A DNA stretch of 9,948 bases. Origin: an uncultured Veillonella sp. Its GTDB lineage: Bacteria > Bacillota > Negativicutes > Veillonellales > Veillonellaceae. The notes under the pieces were generated by a model. The model saw only the letters and a program-made list of their open reading frames with translations. It searched no databases and was not told the origin of the DNA. The stretch lies in contig CAUHTB010000013.1 in assembly GCA_959608595.1 (NCBI GenBank), forward strand, positions 1 to 9,948, given 5' to 3'. The position numbers were made by a program, and so were the translations under genes. This document shows, piece by piece, positions 6,244 through 9,948 of the stretch (position 1 is its first letter; each line of letters begins with the position of its first letter).

Positions 6244-7407
6244 ATGAATAACGAAAGATCACGGAAGGTTCTCATCGTGTCCGCTTCTATTGGGACAGGA
6301 CATATGCAGGCCGCCAGAGCTATAGAAGAATATTGGAAAGAGAAAGAGCCACAAGCTTCCATAACGCATGTAGACTTTCTTGATACAGAAACCATGTCTG
6401 TAGAGCATTTGATCAAGGGCACATATATCAAGATGATTGACGTATTTCCTATGCTATATGATATGATTTATCGCGTATCGAAAGGGGAAAAACGAGGTAC
6501 GATTTTGCAAACTGCATTATCATACCTATTGAAAAGCCGCATGCTTAAGTTGGTGCAACAAGAAGAGCCAGATGTGATGGTATTTACTCATCCATTCCCA
6601 TGTGGTGCAGCGTCTATCTTAAAACGTCAAGGGCATATTGATGTACCATTAGTGGCTATCATGACGGACTTTAGTAGCCATCAATTTTGGCTATATCCAC
6701 AAATTGATACATACTATGTGGCTACTGAATCGATGGTAGATGAAATGGTATCGTCTGGTATCGATGCCTCACGTATCCATGTATCTGGGATTCCAGTGCG
6801 TCGTGCTTTCTTCCGTGATGCTATTGAAGAATATAGCTTAGAGGAACCTGTAAAAGTGCTCGTTATGGGTGGGGGCCTTGGATTGGGTTCTCTTGAAACG
6901 GCATTAAAACACTTAGATGAAGTTAATGGCATTGATGAAATTACAGTTGTAGCTGGTCAAAATACATCTCTCTATGAATCTTTAGTTACTCTTAGTGAAT
7001 CTATGCGTACTAAGACTATTGTGTATGGATATACTACGAATATTTCGGAGCTTATGAAATCCTCTTCCTTGCTGGTAACAAAGCCTGGTGCATTAACCTG
7101 TATGGAGGCTGTTACAATTGGTTTACCTATGGTGTTCTTTAATGCTATTCCAGGTCAAGAAGAAGCTAATGCAGAGCTATTAGAACAACGAGGTTGTGCT
7201 CGTTGGGCTCGTGATATTCATAACTTAGAAGATGTTGTGACAGCTCTTCTTATCAATTCACCACGACTTCAACAGATGTCTGAGCGCGCTCGTGAATGGC
7301 ATGTTGATGGTGCAGCGAATATCGTAAATAGCTTAATTGAAATTCTAGATGCTACTGATACGGGCGAATCTGTTGAACTAGTAAAAGCGGAAGAGTCTAT
7401 TAACTAA
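6244..7407 (+). CDS. GT28 glycosyltransferase, MGDG synthase/UgtP-like (probable diacylglycerol glycosyltransferase)
   Basis: The 387-residue product has the GT-B architecture of monogalactosyldiacylglycerol synthases and Bacillus UgtP, which transfer a sugar from a UDP donor to diacylglycerol at the inner membrane face. The N-terminal acceptor domain begins with the glycine loop SASIGTGH (13-20) and contains THPFPCGAAS (115-124). The C-terminal donor domain has VMGGGLGLGS (207-216) and the family signature KPGALTCMEA (280-289) with PGQEEAN (303-309), which holds the nucleotide sugar. No signal peptide or membrane span is seen, as expected for a peripheral enzyme. The gene stands alone between its own promoter and a terminator. 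MurG is a GT28 relative, but the N-terminal loop and the PGQEEAN region favour the MGDG-synthase branch. Sugar and lipid acceptor cannot be decided from sequence. Confidence 0.82.
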   Translation: MNNERSRKVLIVSASIGTGHMQAARAIEEYWKEKEPQASITHVDFLDTETMSVEHLIKGTYIKMIDVFPMLYDMIYRVSKGEKRGTILQTALSYLLKSRMLKLVQQEEPDVMVFTHPFPCGAASILKRQGHIDVPLVAIMTDFSSHQFWLYPQIDTYYVATESMVDEMVSSGIDASRIHVSGIPVRRAFFRDAIEEYSLEEPVKVLVMGGGLGLGSLETALKHLDEVNGIDEITVVAGQNTSLYESLVTLSESMRTKTIVYGYTTNISELMKSSSLLVTKPGALTCMEAVTIGLPMVFFNAIPGQEEANAELLEQRGCARWARDIHNLEDVVTALLINSPRLQQMSERAREWHVDGAANIVNSLIEILDATDTGESVELVKAEESIN

Positions 7408-7503
7408 TCTCTTGTAGTGGCTAGTTCGAATATAATTAGCTATTGGTAATGAGCGTATTTCTAGATTAGTAATATATAGATATTAGTAGCTTTATATGAA
7501 ATA

Positions 7504-7533
7504 AAAAGCGATGACTCTTAGGTCATCGCTTTT
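7504..7533. terminator. Bidirectional terminator between convergent genes
   Basis: A 12-bp stem (AAAAGCGATGAC at 7504-7515 with GTCATCGCTTTT at 7522-7533) encloses a six-base loop. The run of A on the left and T on the right lets it act for both the plus-strand glycosyltransferase and the minus-strand small gene. The rest of the gap (7408-7503) is A/T-rich and shows no other supported feature. Confidence 0.9.
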
Positions 7534-7536
7534 GCT

Positions 7537-7857
7537 TTATTGGTATTGTTCAATATGTTCTTGTCGAATTTTTTGAAGTGTTTCTAAGAATGTATCTGTG
7601 CTTTCAGCACTGTCCAACAAGTCTTTTAGTTGGTAGGAATCATCTAGGGTCACACTCCATTGGAAGGAGTCGTTATCGTCGTACACATTGAATACGATTG
7701 GCGTCTCTAAATCCTCTGGCAAATGACCGTCATCATCAGACACAGTTGCATAGGTGCCATCTTCCAAGAGCTCTGTAAATAATGTGTCATACCCATCGAT
7801 ATCGATAAGTTCAAAATTGATAGTTTCATAAAAGTCTAAAACGATATCTACTGCCAT
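7537..7857 (-). CDS. Small, highly acidic hypothetical protein
   Basis: I do not recognise this 106-residue protein. It is strongly acidic: by hand count 28 Asp or Glu against two Lys and one Arg, with clusters such as SDDDG and YDDND. There is no signal peptide, membrane segment or cysteine. The sequence alternates short beta-like stretches (DIVLDFYETINFELIDI, TPIVFNVYDD, FQWSVTLDD) and ends in a probable amphipathic helix (from about residue 78), suggesting one small compact domain. The gene is likely real: AGGAGG sits five bases before the ATG, a near-consensus promoter lies upstream, and a terminator follows directly. Size and acidity resemble small Firmicutes proteins of the DUF1292 kind, but I see no matching motif and do not assign it there. 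It is monocistronic, so neighbours give no functional clue. Confidence 0.85.
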   Translation of the reverse strand: MAVDIVLDFYETINFELIDIDGYDTLFTELLEDGTYATVSDDDGHLPEDLETPIVFNVYDDNDSFQWSVTLDDSYQLKDLLDSAESTDTFLETLQKIRQEHIEQYQ

Positions 7858-7890
7858 GTGGACCTCCTCATGAATATATACGTTACGTTT

Positions 7891-7919
7891 ATTCTACTGA
7901 CGGCGCCTGTTACTGTCAA
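7891..7919 (-). promoter_or_regulatory. Sigma-70-type promoter for the acidic small protein
   Basis: On the minus strand a perfect TTGACA (plus-strand 7914-7919) and TAGAAT (7891-7896, five of six to consensus) are separated by exactly 17 bases. Transcription would start near 7884, giving a leader of about 27 bases that carries the AGGAGG site. It is the best -35/-10 pair in the window and suggests solid constitutive expression. Confidence 0.8.
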
Positions 7920-7932
7920 TGGTAATGTGTAG

Positions 7933-7938
7933 TATAAT
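7933..7938 (+). promoter_or_regulatory. -10 element of the probable uup promoter
   Basis: A perfect TATAAT lies 31 bases before the ATG at 7970. The -35 region at 17-bp spacing (7910-7915, TTACTG) is poor, so the promoter is weak or helped by another factor. The -35 box of the divergent small gene (7914-7919) overlaps this region, so the two polymerases may compete. Confidence 0.6.
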
Positions 7939-7969
7939 AAATAACAGAATGACATAATAGGAGCATACG

Positions 7970-9948
7970 ATGAACGTTATTAGTTTACAAAATATAGAAA
8001 AATCATATGGCACACGACTGCTGTTTAAAGATGTGAATATTACTTTCACCACAGACAAACGGCTAGGTCTTGTAGGGATTAATGGGACGGGTAAGTCTAC
8101 ATTCCTAAAAATTTTGGCAGCACAAATGGAGCCTGATAAGGGTAGCATTGAGCGGAATGGTAAGGCGAGTATTCATTATTTGGCTCAAACCCCAGAGTTT
8201 GATCCAGAATCAACGTTGCTAGAAGCTGTTCTTGATGGAGACCATCCTCGTTTGCGGATGGTGCAATCTTTTGAACGCATTAGTCGTGAATATCGTGAAA
8301 TGCAAGAGTCTGGTAGCGAGGATAGTAAAATATCGCGTAACTATATGAATGCGTTAGAACAAATGGATCAACAAGATGGATGGCAAGTAGAGCAAGAGGC
8401 TCGTATTATTTTAACTAAATTAGGCTTTCCTGAGATGGATCAAAAGGTGGCTATGTTATCTGGTGGTCAAAAGCGTCGTCTCGCATTAGGACAGGCATTA
8501 TTATATCCTTGTGACCTATTATTGTTAGACGAACCGACAAACCATTTAGATGAAGATAGCATCGACTGGCTTGAGTCCTACTTAAGTGCTCGCCAAGGGG
8601 GCCTATTAATCAGTACTCATGATAGATATTTCCTGGACTCTGTATGTAATGGAATTTTAGAGCTTTCTAATCGTCGTATGTATCAATATGACGGTAATTA
8701 CGAAGAATTTATTGCCTTGAAGGCTGATCGAGAGGCTCGCGAGGCCGCTACGGAAGAGAAACGCCGTCAGTTCTTGAAACGAGAAATCGAATGGGTACGT
8801 CGTGGGGCTTTGGCGAGAACGACGAAACAAAAGGCTCGTTTAGACCGCTATGAAAAACTTAAGAATATGGAGAAAATTAGACGTCCCGATCAAATGGATC
8901 CCATTGCTTTAAAAACGCGTTTAGGGAAAACCATTTTTGATATTGAACATTTAGAGTTCTACTTTGGTGAGCGCCCTATGATTAAGGATTTTACCTACCA
9001 TGTAGTGCGTCATGATCGTATTGGTATTGTAGGCCCTAATGGTGTTGGCAAGTCTACCTTTATGAATATTCTTGATGGAACCTATGAACCTACAAACGGT
9101 ACTATTGGTAAGGGCGAGACCGTTCGCATTGCCCATTTCAAACAAGAACTACCAGAGTTTGATGAAGATATGCGTGTTCTTGATTATATTCGCGAAGATC
9201 ATTCCTATATGGTTCTGGGCGATGGTTCTACGTTGAGTGCTGGTCAGATTCTTGAACGATTCCTTTTCACACCAGAGCTACATGGTGTGCCGATTCGTAA
9301 GCTTTCAGGCGGTGAACGACGTCGCTTATATCTATTGAAATTGCTTATGAGCGCTCCTAATGTTTTATTACTAGATGAACCGACCAATGATCTTGATATT
9401 CCTACATTAGAGGTGCTAGAGGACTTCCTTGATTCCTTTAGTGGGGTCATTATCACAGTGTGCCATGATCGTTACTTCTTAGACCGTGTTGTGGACAAAC
9501 TCTTTGTTTTTAGTGGTGATGGTCAAATTGAAATTGTTCACGGTTCCTATTCCGATTACAAGGATTCTTTAGATGAAAGTAGTGGTGGAAAGCGCCCATT
9601 CTACATGGCTAATACTGATACATCTATTGCTTCTAAAACTGATAAAACTAACAAATCTGAAACTAGTACTGGATCTGATGATTCATCATTAAGTACTTCG
9701 GTAGATGGTAGTGATAGTAATATGGCTACATTTGGGGAAGATACTTTTAAAGAAACACCGAAGAAGGGACTCAATAAAGCGGAAGAAGCAGAGTATGCTA
9801 ACATTATGGATGAGTTACCTAAATTAGAGCATTTAGTAAAGGGGCTCGATGTCATGATTAGTCAAGTTGCTACTGATTATGAAAAGATGCAATCCTTGAT
9901 GGCTGAGCGAGAAGAGACTCAATCCCAAATAGATGCGCTCACAGAACG
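7970..9948 (+). CDS. uup: ABC-F family ATPase, Uup-like (3' end outside window)
   Basis: ABC-F proteins carry two ABC ATPase domains without membrane spans and act on the ribosome; Uup is also tied to transposon excision and ribosome assembly in E. coli. The open frame gives 659 full codons and continues past the window. ABC1 has Walker A GINGTGKST (36-44), signature LSGGQ (163-167), Walker B LLLLDEPTNHLD (183-194) and H-switch THDR (216-219). The linker contains WVRRGALARTTKQKAR (275-290), typical of Uup. ABC2 has GPNGVGKST (355-363), LSGGE (445-449), LLLDEPTNDLD (466-476) and CHDR (498-501). A Ser/Thr/Asp-rich low-complexity stretch (about 545-600) leads to a coiled-coil C-terminal domain from about 601, a Uup hallmark. 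The start ATG 7970 follows AGGAG at 7959-7963 with six-base spacing. A resistance-type ABC-F is less likely because of the Uup linker and C-terminal coiled coil. Confidence 0.9.
   Translation, partial: MNVISLQNIEKSYGTRLLFKDVNITFTTDKRLGLVGINGTGKSTFLKILAAQMEPDKGSIERNGKASIHYLAQTPEFDPESTLLEAVLDGDHPRLRMVQSFERISREYREMQESGSEDSKISRNYMNALEQMDQQDGWQVEQEARIILTKLGFPEMDQKVAMLSGGQKRRLALGQALLYPCDLLLLDEPTNHLDEDSIDWLESYLSARQGGLLISTHDRYFLDSVCNGILELSNRRMYQYDGNYEEFIALKADREAREAATEEKRRQFLKREIEWVRRGALARTTKQKARLDRYEKLKNMEKIRRPDQMDPIALKTRLGKTIFDIEHLEFYFGERPMIKDFTYHVVRHDRIGIVGPNGVGKSTFMNILDGTYEPTNGTIGKGETVRIAHFKQELPEFDEDMRVLDYIREDHSYMVLGDGSTLSAGQILERFLFTPELHGVPIRKLSGGERRRLYLLKLLMSAPNVLLLDEPTNDLDIPTLEVLEDFLDSFSGVIITVCHDRYFLDRVVDKLFVFSGDGQIEIVHGSYSDYKDSLDESSGGKRPFYMANTDTSIASKTDKTNKSETSTGSDDSSLSTSVDGSDSNMATFGEDTFKETPKKGLNKAEEAEYANIMDELPKLEHLVKGLDVMISQVATDYEKMQSLMAEREETQSQIDALTE

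Noticed and set aside
7470..7485. Small A/T hairpin (TAATAT with ATATTA) after the glycosyltransferase gene
   Set aside because: Six A-T pairs in A/T-rich DNA are expected by chance and there is no T tract; the real terminator lies at 7504-7533.
7894..8148. Minus-strand 84-codon frame across the uup promoter and start
   Set aside because: It covers the divergent promoters and the first ABC Walker A coding region, and has no supporting start signals.
1..9948. Mobile element, CRISPR array, defence or toxin-antitoxin system
   Set aside because: No transposase, integrase, terminal inverted repeats, spaced direct repeats or paired small genes were seen; composition and codon use look even apart from HU.

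Overview
The window reads as an ordinary housekeeping stretch of a bacterial chromosome from the Firmicutes lineage, most likely a Negativicute and probably Veillonella. This is inferred from protein style, strong AGGAGG ribosome-binding sites, moderately low GC, and the order mfd, SpoVB/YabM-type flippase, mazG, HU. That order recalls the Bacillus mfd-spoVT-yabM-yabN region and the clostridial mazG-hup arrangement. I could not run a database search, so the genus is a judgement.

Layout. Positions 1-39 are the 3' end of a tRNA gene, probably tRNA-Leu, followed by a terminator (48-73). An extended -10 promoter (83-91) then starts a plus-strand cluster: mfd (123-3440), a MOP-superfamily flippase (3437-5044), mazG (5028-5810) and the nucleoid protein HU (5862-6161), closed by a strong UUCG-loop terminator (6177-6204). 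The first three genes overlap one another. A second extended -10 promoter (6215-6223) drives a GT28/MGDG-synthase-type glycosyltransferase (6244-7407). A bidirectional terminator (7504-7533) separates it from a convergent, minus-strand, very acidic small protein of unknown function (7537-7857). That small gene has a near-consensus promoter interlaced with the promoter of a divergent ABC-F ATPase of the Uup type (7970 to the window end, incomplete).

The one real anomaly is in mfd. A single in-frame TAG at 1509-1511 stands where the family has a conserved tyrosine, inside the RNA-polymerase-interacting domain. The reading frame on both sides is otherwise intact (1105 codons in total) and the ATPase motifs of the downstream half are all present. 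This points to a recent nonsense mutation or a sequencing or assembly error; readthrough or internal restart is less likely. If real, the strain would lack normal transcription-coupled repair, and expression of the coupled downstream genes might be reduced.

Functionally the window combines transcription-coupled repair (Mfd), lipid-linked precursor export (flippase), nucleotide-pool cleaning (MazG), chromosome packing (HU), glycolipid synthesis (GT28) and a ribosome-associated ATPase (Uup). I see no mobile element, CRISPR array, phage gene, toxin-antitoxin pair or other defence-like system, and no convincing undescribed system.
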